A stretch of DNA of 64,000 nucleotides from Bombyx mori (taxonomy: Eukaryota; Arthropoda; Insecta; Lepidoptera; Bombycidae), in the NCBI RefSeq assembly GCF_030269925.1, contig NC_085112.1, positions 14,571,501 to 14,635,500 of the forward strand. Reading direction: 5' to 3'. The position numbers and the translations under genes were made by a program. The first letter of the stretch is position 1. Each line of letters opens with the position of its first letter. Shown piece after piece: positions 52,210 to 63,018 of this stretch. The notes beneath the pieces are model-generated. The model was given only the letters and a program-made list of their open reading frames with translations. It was not told the origin of the DNA and made no database searches.

Positions 52210-53256
52210 TATTTATTTATTTCGTATATTTATAATTATGTAAAATACCAATATAAAGGCTACAATCTGCAAAACTAAAATTTAATAAATGTATAGCTTA
52301 TGTAAAATGAAATCGGCTCTACGAAATATCAAGTTTCGTTCGAGTTTAAGTAAAAATAGCTCTCGAAAGAATAACCACGTGAACGAAACTAAATTCGCAA
52401 CATCTGCCGCTTCCGATGGCCGTGGGTTCCATGATACACAAATTCTAGAAGTGTCTACTTAAGTACGTTAATTATTTTGTTAAATCTCTCCGTCACAAAT
52501 GGTCACCACTAACAGTATTGACATTTCCAATAGACTGTGAGCATACTTAAGTTTTATTATCCGAAGAAAGTATGATTACCCTCTTGATTGGCGCATTTTT
52601 AACCCTCAGCGGCAAACGTATACATTTGAAACTGTAGCGGACAATTAGTTTAATTAAAACAGTTAACAACCAAAAAAGTTACAGTTAAGTTTCAGCTGCT
52701 TTCATTTCCTTACTTAATTATTTGGTTACGGCATGCTGGGGTAACGTCTGCAAATAGATGCGAAGTAAGCAAAGCAAAACAAACACGACTGATAAATTCT
52801 ACTAAATGATTTCAATTATTATTTTTCCTAATAAACACATACCTGAAGAAATAATGTATGTAAAACTAAATACAGGAGCTTAAAAACCAGTCTTATTGCA
52901 AGCAAGAAAAGCTAAGAACAACGAAATTTTTTTTTTAAACAGACATCAGTTTCTAATAGAGTATCTAGCAACTTTAATTCCATGTCTAGTATTGAAACGC
53001 TATAAATTAGCTGCGTTATCTCACTGACCATTCGCGGCACATGTTGCAGGATTACTCTGAGAGTTTGTAAGCGAAACTTTTATTTCCTCTGTTCTGTTTG
53101 TTACAAGCTGAACGAGCAGGTAATGAGGAGGATTGAACTCGAATATTAATGTTTGAGTGGAAGGATATTCCCAATAATACCCATCTTTCGATTAAATAGT
53201 CCAGTTTTGGTACCACCATGTAACTTAATCGTGGCCTATTAATTTATTTGTTATGG
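52210..53256. other. No gene seen
   Basis: About 1 kb of AT-rich sequence without repeats or motif-bearing frames. Confidence 0.45.
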
Positions 53257-53390
53257 TTTTTTTGTAGCCAGATGAGCGAACGGCTCACCTGATGATGAGT
53301 GATTACCGTCGCTCATGGATGTGTACTGTTAAAAGCGAGACCTTACAACTCATGTCTCAAGGTGGATGGTGGCATTTACATTGTAGATTA
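53257..53390. mobile_element. Worn BMC1-like tail (minus) and Bm1 scrap (plus)
   Basis: 53257-53321 reads TTTTTTTGTAGCCAGATGAG and GATTACCGTCGCTCATGG (minus-strand tail). 53337-53390 reads GAGACCTTACAACTCATGTC and GGCATTTACATTGTAGAT (plus-strand Bm1 body). Confidence 0.5.
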
Positions 53391-53403
53391 CATCGCACCG
53401 CTC

Positions 53404-53697
53404 GCCACCAGAGTAGAGTTCATCCATACTACTTGGAGCCACTACGTTTATCCACAGTCTGTTTCTAGGGATCATTTTTGCCATGTACCATCCGGCTTTG
53501 GAATGAGTTCCCCTCCACGGTGTTTCCCGAGCGCTATGACATGTCCTTCTTCAAACGAGGCTTGTGGAGAATATTAAGCGGTAGGCTGCGGCTTGGCTCT
53601 GCCCCTGTCATTGCTGACGTCCATAAGCGATGATAACCACTTACCACCAAGTGAACCGTGAGCTCGTCCACCCATCAAAGCAATAAATAAATAAAAA
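53404..53697 (+). mobile_element. BMC1-like LINE 3' end with a Bm1-type terminus
   Basis: ORF2 C-terminus words near 53490-53560 (RLWNEFPSTVFPERYDMSFF), then GGTAGGCTGCGGCTTGGCTC. From about 53630 the sequence switches to CCGTGAGCTCGTCCACCCAT and AAAGCAATAAATAAATAAAA, the ending of Bm1 and not of the other BMC1-like copies. A natural LINE/SINE chimera or an intermediate subfamily. Confidence 0.6.
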
Positions 53698-53876
53698 GTC
53701 AGCAATGCCAGGGGTACAGTCAAGTAGCTGCTTACAGCTGAGTACTCTTCGCCAGTCTCCTTTGAAGGAGGACATATCATAGTCCTTGGAAAACACAGTG
53801 GAGGGCAAAAAAGATCTCTGGAAACGACTGTCAATGAACGCAGTTGTTCCAAACAGTATGGATGACGTCTGTTTCA
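53698..53876 (-). mobile_element. BMC1-like LINE 3' end, inverted partner
   Basis: Minus-strand homology to the same region (GTCAGCAATGCCAGGGGTAC, AGTACTCTTCGCCAGTCTCC, ACAGTGGAGGGCAAAAAAGA), lacking the terminal tail. It faces the element at 53404 tail to body. Confidence 0.6.
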
Positions 53877-53917
53877 GTGGCGAGAGGTGTGATATTAAAG
53901 AAATTTTGGAGGAACCC

Positions 53918-54163
53918 TTTTTTATTTATTGTTTAGATGGATGGACGAGCTCACAGCCAACCTGGTGTTATGTGGTTACTGGAGCCCATAGACATCTACA
54001 ACGTAAATGCGCCACCCACCTTGAGATATAAGTTCGAAGGTCTCAAGTATAGTTACAACGGCTGCCCTACGCTTCAAGCCGAAACGCATTACTGCTTCAC
54101 GGCAGAAACAGGCAGGGTGGTGGTACCTACCCGCGCGGATTCAGAAGAGGTCCTACCACCAGT
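53918..54163 (-). mobile_element. Bm1: Bm1-type SINE, 5'-truncated
   Basis: Tail at 53918 (TTTTTTATTTATTGTTTAGA) and body through GGTCCTACCACCAGTA. Well preserved. Confidence 0.82.
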
Positions 54164-54215
54164 AAAAACTACTAACTACTACTACTGACTGACTGACTAC
54201 TAATACATTACAAAA

Positions 54216-54437
54216 TCACTACATAGTATAAAACAAAGTCGCTTTCTCTGTCCCTATATCTGTCTGTCCCTATGTATGCTTAAATCTTTAAAACTACGCA
54301 ACGGATTTTGATGCAGTTTTTTTTAATAGATAGAGTGATTGAAGAGGAAGGTTTAAATGCATAATAACATCCATTAAATAGTGGAGAAATCAATAATAAA
54401 TTACAGTTTCCGAAGCGAAGCGAGGGCGGGTCGCTAG
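54216..54437 (+). mobile_element. Helitron-like element H2, intact ends
   Basis: A|TCACTACATAGTATAAAACA at 54215-54235 and GGGCGGGTCGCTAG|T ending at 54437. 222 bp. Clean ends at both sides make this the reference copy for H2. Confidence 0.7.
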
Positions 54438-54460
54438 TTCATAATAAAACTCGATACAAT

Positions 54461-54674
54461 CTTCTTTTTCTCCACCTTATCCCACTAGGTGGGGTCGGCA
54501 CAGCTAATTTTTCTCTTCCATTCTCTTCTATCAGCCGTCCTCTCAACACTCACTCCTCTCTCTCTCTCATATCGTCATTCACACACTCCATCCATGTCTT
54601 CTTCAGTCGACCTCTTCCCCCTCTACCTTGCACTACCACTTCCATACATCTCCTCCATTTGCACTACCATTTCC
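54461..54674 (-). mobile_element. RTE-type LINE 3' end with 17-bp target duplication
   Basis: ATAAAACTCGATACAAT occurs exactly at 54444-54460 and 54675-54691. The minus strand of the insert ends GTGCCGACCCCACCTAGTGG and then GATAAGGTGGAGAAAAAGAA, the characteristic end of RTE-type ORF2 (aDPT, then a short A-rich tail). Upstream, frames are broken; words like KRSTEEDMDGVCE recall the C-terminal domain. Confidence 0.78.
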
Positions 54675-54691
54675 ATAAAACTCGATACAAT

Positions 54692-55960
54692 GATCTCACA
54701 AAATTGATTCATTCCAGACTATTCCACGCGAACTCGGCGCTCGATCAAAAAATCGACGGCGTTCTTACGTCAATTTTAATTTACCCTCGAACTGAATTTA
54801 TTCCGCCAACATTTTGTCCGAATTTCGTCCGTTGTGTTGAGCGCTCGACGAAATCGCACCAAATGTTGACATTCGCCTGACAACGTTCGTAGTGTAAACA
54901 CAATTTGCATCTGCGACACCTTGCTGATACGAATTTGTACTGTATTCAGATATTTCGGGTTTTTAGGGCGGAAGGGCGTAGCTACAATATTCTCGTAGTA
55001 AAAATGCGAGCCTTTAATTTTGTAATGGATTGGTCTCGGGAGCTACATCAAGAATCTTACAGCACCAAAGTTGTGGCGGGTTATCATTTGGATACGGATA
55101 GACTAGTGTTCCAAAGTGACCAGATTCCAAACTTAGAGCAACGTCAATACTGTTCAAGTTAATATTAAGGTATTTAATGAGTTAATATAAAGTTAGCATA
55201 AGTTGATGTTAATGACAAGGTAGTGTTATTTTAATACTTAATTACATCCGAATTATATATTTAAAGTTTTAGCTTCTAGAAAAACAAGATTGTAACTAAC
55301 AAGATGTTTGCGATATAAGAATATTAATGCTCAGCCTATATAACTTCTTAATTTTTTACCTAATAATGATTCATTTTAATTTGCTTAGTAGAATATATTG
55401 GTCATATCACGATTCAGTATATATATTTAGTGATAATGTCCGTGCGTTAGTATAATCTGTATTAATGATAATATACTTAAGTTTTGTTATGTATGAATTT
55501 ACTTTTCAGTATGAAACTGAACATGAACAGTACTTTTCAGGCAGTATGTTTAGGGCGATCCTAAACATAAAATTTTATATATTAGTTTTTAAATGTGGAA
55601 CACACTAATAAGTATGGCAACACAGCTAGTTGCAGTTACAAAAAAAATCTGGTCGTACATGTACGTGTTGTACATCAAAAAATAAAAATCCTTCGCTCTG
55701 AATCTAGTTTTTATTGAAGCTAGCACCAAAACACAGTCCACGCTCCAAATACCGCAGCCCAAATTATGACACTCCAAATCGCATCAAAAAAAAACCCAAT
55801 CTGGACCAATTAAGTGGTATCAATTATCATGACGTCATAATTATAATTTGTAAAAGGATAAGACCCCTTAGCTGTGAGCATTAGATTCTTGTGAACTTTT
55901 ATTAATCTGGTATAGCCACAAAACGTATACATTTTATTGGGAAACAAAAAAAAATGTGTG
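54692..55960. other. No gene seen
   Basis: 54700-54900 has many ATCGACGGC/TTCCGCC-like words and is GC-richer; the rest is AT-rich. The 85-codon plus frame near 54905-55162 shows no motif. Confidence 0.4.
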
Positions 55961-56358
55961 GTATCGTGTGGTATCGTGGGACACCGGATAGGAACGAAGT
56001 TCTTTATTATAAAAATATTTTAATTTAAGGTATATCCGAGGTATATAGAAAATAATTATTCGGGTATACATTTTTTATTATGATTTTTTTTATTGATAAA
56101 AATGAAAAAAACTACTTTAAAAAGTTATCCACTTTATTTTATTCACAATGATTTATAAAAATATATATAATAATAATATACAAAGAAACAGCTATTTAAA
56201 TGAATAATAATAATAACTGTCATCATGTAGACTTTACATTAGACACTGTATAGCCATCATACTAAGACTATACATAAATAATAAAAATCTTACGTTACGG
56301 ACGCTTTTTCCCGGTTAGGGTACCCCTCAGCATCGTCCCATAAAGAACTTATTTCCAA
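55961..56358. mobile_element. Dispersed repeat family Y, second copy
   Basis: Left end GTGTGGTATCGTGGGACACC followed by GGATAGGAACGAAGTTCTTT; right end CTTACGTTACGGACGCTTTT ... CATCGTCCCATAAAGAAC. Same ends as 14592-15066 with a shorter middle. The word GTGTGGTATC is tandemly doubled at the left end. Confidence 0.55.
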
Positions 56359-56766
56359 AATAGATTAAAATGTACGGTTTAACAGATATTCGTGTGATGC
56401 GCTGCAATAGGTCGAACGGAATCTAGGTCACTCAGCGTCAAAGCCAAATGACATTACGAGCTGGTGTAGTTCGTTCTGATCATAAACACTTGTGTAGCAG
56501 AGATGTCATTCATATGTCGTTTCAGTACGTATTCAGGTTTAATTGTATGAAATGTAGGGAGTATTTCACTATTGTTCATGTCTATCAGTTTTTGTTTACC
56601 TGATGACAAACAGTTATCGAAGTTTATGGAGTTTGGAGTTTCAGTTACTAGGTAATACGCCATTTCTAAGTTCCATAGAATAATTTGTGAGTTTATACTT
56701 CGCAATCTAATTATTACATTTATTTAGTGTAAAACTAATGGTAGTGCATAGTACTATATATGAATA
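56359..56766. other. No gene seen
   Basis: The 83-codon minus frame at 56454-56705 has no recognisable motif. Confidence 0.4.
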
Positions 56767-57040
56767 CTAGCTGACCCGGCAGACTTCGTAGTGCCTCAAT
56801 CGATAAATAAAAGACCTAAACTTTAATAATAACCGTATAAAATAAACATAAAACAAACAAAAGGAATCCGTCCGACGGGGGAAACATCAAAGGGAAAACA
56901 AAATTGTTATTTTTATTTAATTCTGAGCATTTTCATTTCTTTCACAAATAATTCAAGACCAATATTAGCCAAATCGGTCCAACCGTTCTCGAGTTTTAGC
57001 GAGACTAACGAACAGCAATTCATATATATATATATAGGGA
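56767..57040 (-). mobile_element. Helitron-like element H3
   Basis: CTAG at 56767-56770 preceded by A. The body matches 7826-8116 (GTCAGACTTCG-type block, CCGTTCTCGAGTTTTAGCGA). The TC end is in a TA-rich run near 57036-57040, so its position is approximate. Confidence 0.6.
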
Positions 57041-57049
57041 TATAGTCCG

Positions 57050-58089
57050 CAGGGAGACCCCGGAGCCACCTTCGAGGGTATTTCCTCCGACAGCGCGTAA
57101 CAAAACCATTTAATGGTTTTGTCTGCAGCGGAGGCCCTCGAAAGATAGTCCTGGATCACCCTGTACTCCTCCGCCGATGACGGCAGGAAGCGGGAACCGG
57201 CGCCGTGGGGTCTGGCAGAAGGAGCCCTACCGAGGCGCTCCCTAATGGCCGCCATATGGCGAGACCCGTTCGGGAGAGCTTCCACCATGATAGGTGGATG
57301 ACGGCGGAGCTCCTCCTGGGCCCGACCCCTCGGCCTCGGGGGTGGGGGAACTTGCGGTTGGGTAGGCTTGGGGCGTGTACCTACTGGGGGTTGTGATGCG
57401 GCTATGGTCGCGTAGGACGTAGAGGGGATATGGGTTGTTGGGCTTTGGTGGACTCGACACCATATATCTGGTAGAGTCCAGATTGCCCGCCGTGCCGCTT
57501 AGGACGGGGGCACCTCGAGTCGAATCCACCAGGATAGGGGAAATGGTAGGGGAGGGGGATCGGGGAGGGGATCTAAGTAGGCGTGGGGCTACCCCTGTCC
57601 TGACGGGGGCCCTCGGTTTGGGAACAGGTTTGACTGCTGGGATGGGACTCCCAGTAGGGGATGAGGATCGTGATGAGTCGGGAGTGGAAGATTGGGAGGA
57701 GGAGGGGGAGGAGGACGTGGCCTCGCTGTCCTCTCCCTCCGATTTAGAGGAGGGACCTAGTCGCGGTCGTTTGTCTTGGTCCTCCAATGAGCCCCGGTCG
57801 GACTCAGACCTGGCCTTCTTTCTCGGCCGAGGAGTCCCAGGGTAATCGGTCGACAAGGGAAGGGAACCTTCCCCCGGTCCGATCCCCTGGGAGACCCGGG
57901 CCGGGACCGAAGGTCCGGCCGAATCGTCCTTACCGGGGTCCATCGGGACCGGTCGGGTTCGTGGGATTGGGCGACGGGCGTATAATTCGTCCATTGCTTG
58001 ACGTCCCTTCCGGGACGGGCCGGGTGTGCTGACGATGGGGGGAGAAGCCCCACCAGACATGGCTTGGCTATCCTTGGAGCAAAAGTCAC
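57050..58089 (-). pseudogene. Jockey-like LINE ORF1, frameshifted and 3'-truncated
   Basis: From an ATG at 58060 the minus strand encodes 272 residues, a Ser/Pro-rich N-terminus (MSGGASPPIVSTPGPSRKGR ... TSSSPSSSQSSTPDSSRSSS). A +/-1 shift near 57260-57290 moves to the frame with VEALPNGSRHMAAIRERLGR, then FLPSSAEEYRVIQDYLSRAS and WFCYALSEEIPSKVA, the start of the pre-C2HC/RRM-like domain of Jockey-group ORF1. A second small deletion near 57063 and then loss of all downstream sequence follow. Keeping the 5' part while losing the 3' part is unusual for a LINE and implies later rearrangement. Confidence 0.68.
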
Positions 58090-58592
58090 GCGGTCATTGA
58101 ATCGCCCCTACTAAGAATAGGAGTGCCAGAATTATTGGTCGATCGGTCCCGGTACTGACCCTATCGATCCATCCACTTGGTTAAATTAAATTAAATTAAA
58201 TCAAACTTAGAAGCAATTAAAAAGCGAAAGCAAAAGAGAACTAATCAATTAATTATAACTATAAAAGTGGTGAGTATTAATAAAATTAACTATTACTATT
58301 ACGAATAATCAAAACACTAATCTAAACTACCGAAATTACAATAAACAACAATAAACAACAGTAAACAACAGTAAAAATACGAACTACGATAACGAGACGA
58401 GGGCGGCTGCGGCCGCGTGCGCCTATCAAATATTAATATTATCTAGATAACTAACTAACTATTAATTGTAATAAAACAAGGTAATAAAGTAGGAAAATAA
58501 TATAATGGATTAATAGAAAATAAAAAATAAAGAGAAAATAAAAAATTAAAATCGTACCTGTAATAACTAGGTATAACTAAGGGTAATTTATA
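58090..58592. other. Probable LINE 5'UTR, then simple repeats
   Basis: 58090-58180 is GC-balanced and probably the 5'UTR of the ORF1 above. A (TTAAA)n run is at 58181-58202, and ACAGTAAACAACAATAAACA-type repeats lie at 58340-58374. The rest is AT-rich. Confidence 0.45.
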
Positions 58593-59901
58593 CCTAGTCA
58601 GGTCATAAGTATTGTCACACAGTAAAAACTTTTCTTTTAGAATGATGGCCAGAAAAAAAGTTTATTGAATTCGAATTTCAAATTGTTCATGAAAATAAAA
58701 ATGTATACTTTTAGAATTTTTACTCATTTTTAAATATGGAGTGGACGCTTAAAGAAGACCGTGTTGCAGTTATTGCGTTGCATCGTTGCGGTTACGCGCC
58801 AATTCAAATTTTTAACATACTGAAAATTTTGAATATAACCAAAAGATTCGTTTATCGTACCATCAAACGATACAATGAAGACTCTAGTGTAGATGACAGG
58901 TTAAGAAGTGGTCGCCCTCGGTCTGTTAGGACTCCAGCAGTGATAAAAGCTGTGAAGGCGCGAATTCAAAGAAATCCCAAACGTAAGCAGAAACTGTTGG
59001 CCCTTCAGATGGGGTTAAGCAGAACCACGGTGAAAAGGGTGTTAAATGAAGACTTAGGGCTTCGGGCATATCGAAGAAAAACAGGACATCGTTTGAATGC
59101 TCGTCTAATGGACCTGAGACTGAAGAGATGCCGCGCTTTGTTGAAGCGGTACGCGGGAAAAAAATATCGGGAAATTCTTTTTTCGGATGAAAAATTTTTT
59201 ACCGTAGAAGAGAACTACAACAAACAAAATGATAAGGTGTACGCACACAGTAGTGAAGAAGCGAGCAACCGTATTCCGCGTGTCCAACGAGGTCATTTTC
59301 CATCCTCGCTCATGGTATGGTTGGGAGTTTCTTATTGGGGCTTATCAGAGGTACATTTTTGTGAGAAAGGTGTAAAAACGAATGCAGTTGTGTATCAAAA
59401 TACAGTCCTGACGAACCTTGTGGAACCTGTTTCTCATACCATGTTCAATAACAGGCACTGGGTATTCCAATAAGATTCGGCGCCAGCTCATAGAGCGAAG
59501 AGCACACAAGACTGGCTGGCGGCGCGTGAAATCGACTTCATCCGGCACGAAGACTGGCCCTCTTCCAGTCCAGATTTGAATCCGTTAGATTACAAGATAT
59601 GGCAACACTTGGAGGAAAAGGCGTGCTCAAAGCCTCATCCCAATTTGGAGTCACTCAAGACATCCTTGATTAAGGCAGCCGCCGATATTGACATGGACCT
59701 CGTTCGTGCTGCGATAGACGACTGGCCGCGCAGATTGAAGGCCTGTATTCAAAATCACGGAGGTCATTTTGAATAAACTTTAGTGTCATAAGAATCTATG
59801 TTTTGTTAAGTTCATTTTGGTATATGAATGGTTACATAATGAATAAACTTGTTTCAATTATTTTACATTAAACATGTGACAGAATTTATGACCTGACTAG
59901 G
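58593..59901 (+). mobile_element. mariner (DD37D, maT-type), 1.3 kb
   Basis: Terminal inverted repeats CCTAGTCAGGTCATAA at 58593-58608 and its complement at 59886-59901, with an inner GTCACA block matched on both sides. TA flanks both ends (58591-58592, 59902-59903), the standard mariner target duplication. It contains one transposase gene broken by a single stop. From memory, DD37D spacing places it in the maT group known from Bombyx. Confidence 0.87.
58736..59776 (+). pseudogene. mariner transposase with one nonsense codon
   Basis: The frame runs 58736-59776 (346 codons plus stop), interrupted only by TAA at 59471-59473. N-terminal helix-turn-helix regions (MEWTLKEDRVAVIALHRCGY; LGLRAYRRKTGH) bind the inverted repeats. 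The catalytic triad is D151 (ILFSDEKFF), D247 just after the stop (DSAPAHRA) and D285 (NPLDYKIW); the last two are 37 residues apart, hence DD37D. The stop stands where a Gln codon is usual before the second Asp, so a single C-to-T change explains it. No other damage is seen, which indicates a relatively young element. Confidence 0.87.
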
Positions 59902-59903
59902 TA

Positions 59904-60884
59904 TAGTTAAAGCGATATTATAATTAAAGAGTCCAGACAACAGACCATCCGGCCACTAGCTCACAGGTTCGGTTCGCCCCAGATTTTAAAATCCAAAAGG
60001 ACAAGTTTTGGATCAGGAAATCCAGGGTTCAACGGACAAGCGGCTCTAACCGTCAGGTTCAAACCCACTCTAAATTATATTACTGATACCAATAGGAAGG
60101 AGACATGATAGGGAACCGCAGCCTGCAACCGTGGTGCTTAAAATAGATGATAATGGATGATAATAAATCGACGGGGACAGCTTATTAGTATTGGTCGGTA
60201 TGCCAGATTGAATAGAGTTTAATACAAAAATGTTTAAATGGTTTGGAAAAAATATCACGGTTTATGTGGGTAGAAATGAAAATCGTTGAACTGCAAATCG
60301 TATATAATTGAGCCACTAGTTCTTATTCGCTAAGAGCGAGACGGCACTACTACTTAAATTAAAACTTGAAATTTAACTATGAACATAATGAAAATAATTA
60401 GAAAGGGAATAAAAGGAATTGAATTTTACAACCAAGATGAAATGAAATCTAAATGGAATCAATTATACACAACTTACATTAGATACTTAAGCCTAAGACC
60501 TACATGTAAGGGCGCCGACACCGCCGACCTGCAACAGGATTGGCCTTCGGGTGTTAGTAACAGCCTCTCCTAACCCCGAAGGGTACGGGAGGACTGGGAA
60601 CAGACACGGGCGGCCAGACTCGATGGCGCTCACGAAAACCAATTTTATTACCAAATAAAACGGCTTCGCAGCTTCCACAGGCTGATCGACACCTACCCGC
60701 TATTAACCAATGTTAAGAATAGAATAGTGTCAATCAACTCACCTGTTCCCGGGTCCTGCGTTACGCTGCTCGGAGTGTCTCCAACCCGAAGCAGCACCGC
60801 TAGATCACATATCACTCGCGTAGGATCACTTCCTGCACAGCACACAACACAGTAAGGATATCCTGGACGCACTGGTGTCCCGGG
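59904..60884. other. Unassigned region with splice-like sites on the minus strand
   Basis: GC-richer parts at 59940-60080 and 60510-60880. On the minus strand a strong donor-like GGAACAG|GTGAGTTG lies near 60745 and an acceptor-like CCTGTTGCAG|GTCGG near 60530. A CCTTCGGG...CCCCGAAGG hairpin lies near 60543-60583. It may be the 5'UTR of the minus-strand LINE whose ORF1 is at 57050-58089, separated by the mariner, or a host exon. I cannot decide which. Confidence 0.3.
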
Positions 60885-61122
60885 GAGCGTTTCCAGAGAT
60901 CTTTTTTGCCACGTACCATCCGGCTACGGAATGAGCTCCCCTCCACGGTGTTTCCCGAGCGCTATGACATGTCCTTCTTCAAACGAGGCTTGTGGAGAGT
61001 ATTAAGCGGTAGGCAGCGGCTTGGCTCTGCCCCTGGCATTGCTGAACTCCATGGGCGACGGTAACCACTCACCATCAGGTGGGCCGTATGCTCGTCTGCC
61101 TACAAAGGCAATAAAAAAAAAA
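60885..61122 (+). mobile_element. BMC1-like LINE 3' end
   Basis: Well-preserved copy: RTIRLRNELPSTVFPERYDM and SFFKRGLWRVLSGRQRLGSA can be read in one frame, to a stop shortly before the tail CATCAGGTGGGCCGTATGCT and poly(A). Confidence 0.8.
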
Positions 61123-61230
61123 GGTAAACTTAACTAACACAAATAACTTCTTCGTTTTGTTGAGTTGATCGCTTCGCTTCGAATAGAGCTCTCCTTACGT
61201 CGTCTTTGATAGTCGTTTTGACTATAACTG

Positions 61231-61282
61231 GAACATCTCTTGAATATTCTGGAAGATAGTCCAGAACATTCAAGAGATGTTC
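61231..61282. repeat. 23-bp inverted repeat with 6-nt loop
   Basis: 61231-61253 (starting GAACATCTCTTGAAT) pairs with 61260-61282 with one mismatch. As RNA it is a 52-nt hairpin. A second small stem, TAGTC-GTTTT-GACTA, is just upstream at about 61210-61224. Confidence 0.75.
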
Positions 61283-61474
61283 AAGTTGTTTCGATATCCG
61301 TTTTTCCTATTTGACCACAGGTAGCGTAATAAGTACCGATGAATGAATATTAATACATTTGTACTTATATAAGTAATCATTTTCAAAAATCTACACGTGT
61401 TCACTACTGGAGGTTGGATCCAATATCTCAACCTCAACTTAATAGCAAGAAAAACCATTTGAATTTCCATTTTT

Positions 61475-61700
61475 TTTCTTCGTCGCTTTCTTCGTTGCTG
61501 AAGGTCGTCTCCCTGAAACTTGACCGTTGCCTGTCTCGTGAGCTGTTTTCAACTCGTCCGGTCCTCAGCTGCTCAAATGGCGGTTGCGACTGGCAACCCA
61601 GTTAGAGCGGTTACTGGATTACACCAACGGCTAGGTAATCGGCCGCGGGGTCTCTTTCCTTCTACTTTGCCCGTCACAATCACTTTGTCCAAGTTATCTG
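61475..61700 (-). pseudogene. LINE ORF2 C-terminal remnant
   Basis: The minus strand reads NLDKVIVTGKVEGKRPRGRL and PSRWCNPVTALTGLPVATAI, then stop, AAEDRTS, stop, KQLTRQATVKFQGDDLQQRR, in one frame. This is the usual C-terminus of RTE/R4-like ORF2, with two nonsense codons but no frameshift. Confidence 0.62.
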
Positions 61701-62572
61701 ACTGTCGGCGGGCAATATGAATTTCCATAGGTATTAACAATTTTAGTTCAAACCTACAAATTATAATATAAAGCCTTTAATACTTCATTCACTGTATATA
61801 TTAAAGTCCGGCTTAATACAGAACCCTTCGAATACTTCCATTTAATTATTTTAAACTAAGCCTACACTGTACGTTGATATTTTAATTCAGTGGCTCTCAA
61901 CCATCGCATCCGACATGTCGATATGTCGCAAGCCCACAAGAGTGCCGTGATTTACAAATACGATATTTTGATCTAAGATGGTCCGTGGTTATTGCACATC
62001 TTTTTTTATTGCTTAGATGAGTGGACAATCTACCTTCTGTTAAGCGGATATCTGCTACTCGATGGTATAATTGAATAAATGTACTGATACCTATACCTTC
62101 ATTTCAACTAAGTAAGTAGGGTGTCGCGAGTTTGTAAATAGTATGCTACTGTCAAAGTAATTAAAAAAGGTTGAGAGCCACTGAGCTAGTTCATCACTGA
62201 CTTAATGTTGACAGAGCTTTTAGGATGTTGTAGAGGAATTTTACAACGTGTGTGTTGTGTAAAGCTTGTTCCTACTTTCAAGTCGAAATCCATGACTCTG
62301 TAATCTTGCTGCGGCAGAAATACATTCACAATATGAATGTGAACCTACCCATGATGTCTCACACCATAAATTTTATGAACCTCATTTTTCTTACTCGACG
62401 ACCTCTTGCACCGTGAGGTCGTATTTAAAAAATTGGTACCTTTGGTTGGATTTGAAATCATTACGGTCACACTCAAACAAACTACTGCGCCTACTTCGAA
62501 TTGCAATACCGGGCACAATAGCAATAATTCCGAGCTAAATTTGTTGTTAACTACTGTATTATGTGCCACGTT
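61701..62572. other. No gene; worn Bm1 pieces
   Basis: At 62003-62040 (TTTTTTTATTGCTTAGATGA then GTGGAC) and about 62260-62360 (TTCAAGTCGAAATCCATGAC, ACCTACCCATGATGTCTCAC) there are decayed minus-strand Bm1 words. Nothing else recognised. Confidence 0.45.
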
Positions 62573-63018
62573 ATTTTTTTTTTTGATTGCTTAGATGTGT
62601 GGACGAGCTCACAGCCCACCTGATGTTAAGTGGTTACTGGAGCCCATAGACGTATACAACGTAAATGCGCCACACACCTTGAGATATAGTTCTAAGGTCT
62701 CAGTATAGTCAAAACGGCTGCCCCACCCTTCAAACCGAAACGCATTAATGCTTCACGGCAGAAAATAGGCGGGGCGGTGGTACCTACCCGTGCGGACTCA
62801 CAAGAGGTCCTACCACCAGTAATTACGCAAATTATAATTTGGCGGGTTTGATTTTTATTGCACGATGTTATTCCTTCACCGTGGAAGTCAATCGTGAACA
62901 TTTGTTAAGTACGTATTTCATTAGAAAAATTAGTACCCGCCTGCGGGATTCGAACATCGGTGCATCGCTCCACTCAAATGTACCGGACGTCTTATCCTTT
63001 AGGCCACGGCGACTTCAA
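62573..63018 (-). mobile_element. Bm1: Full-length Bm1 SINE
   Basis: Complete minus-strand copy: poly(T) at 62573, body, AT-rich middle (AATTACGCAAATTATAATTT), and head with the B-box complement GGGATTCGAACATCGG at about 62945-62960, ending CCACGGCGACTTCA. Comparable in quality with 51762-52204. Confidence 0.87.

Noticed and set aside
57435..57845. 136-codon plus-strand frame rich in Glu/Gly/Ser
   Set aside because: Antisense shadow of the Ser/Pro-rich ORF1 on the minus strand.
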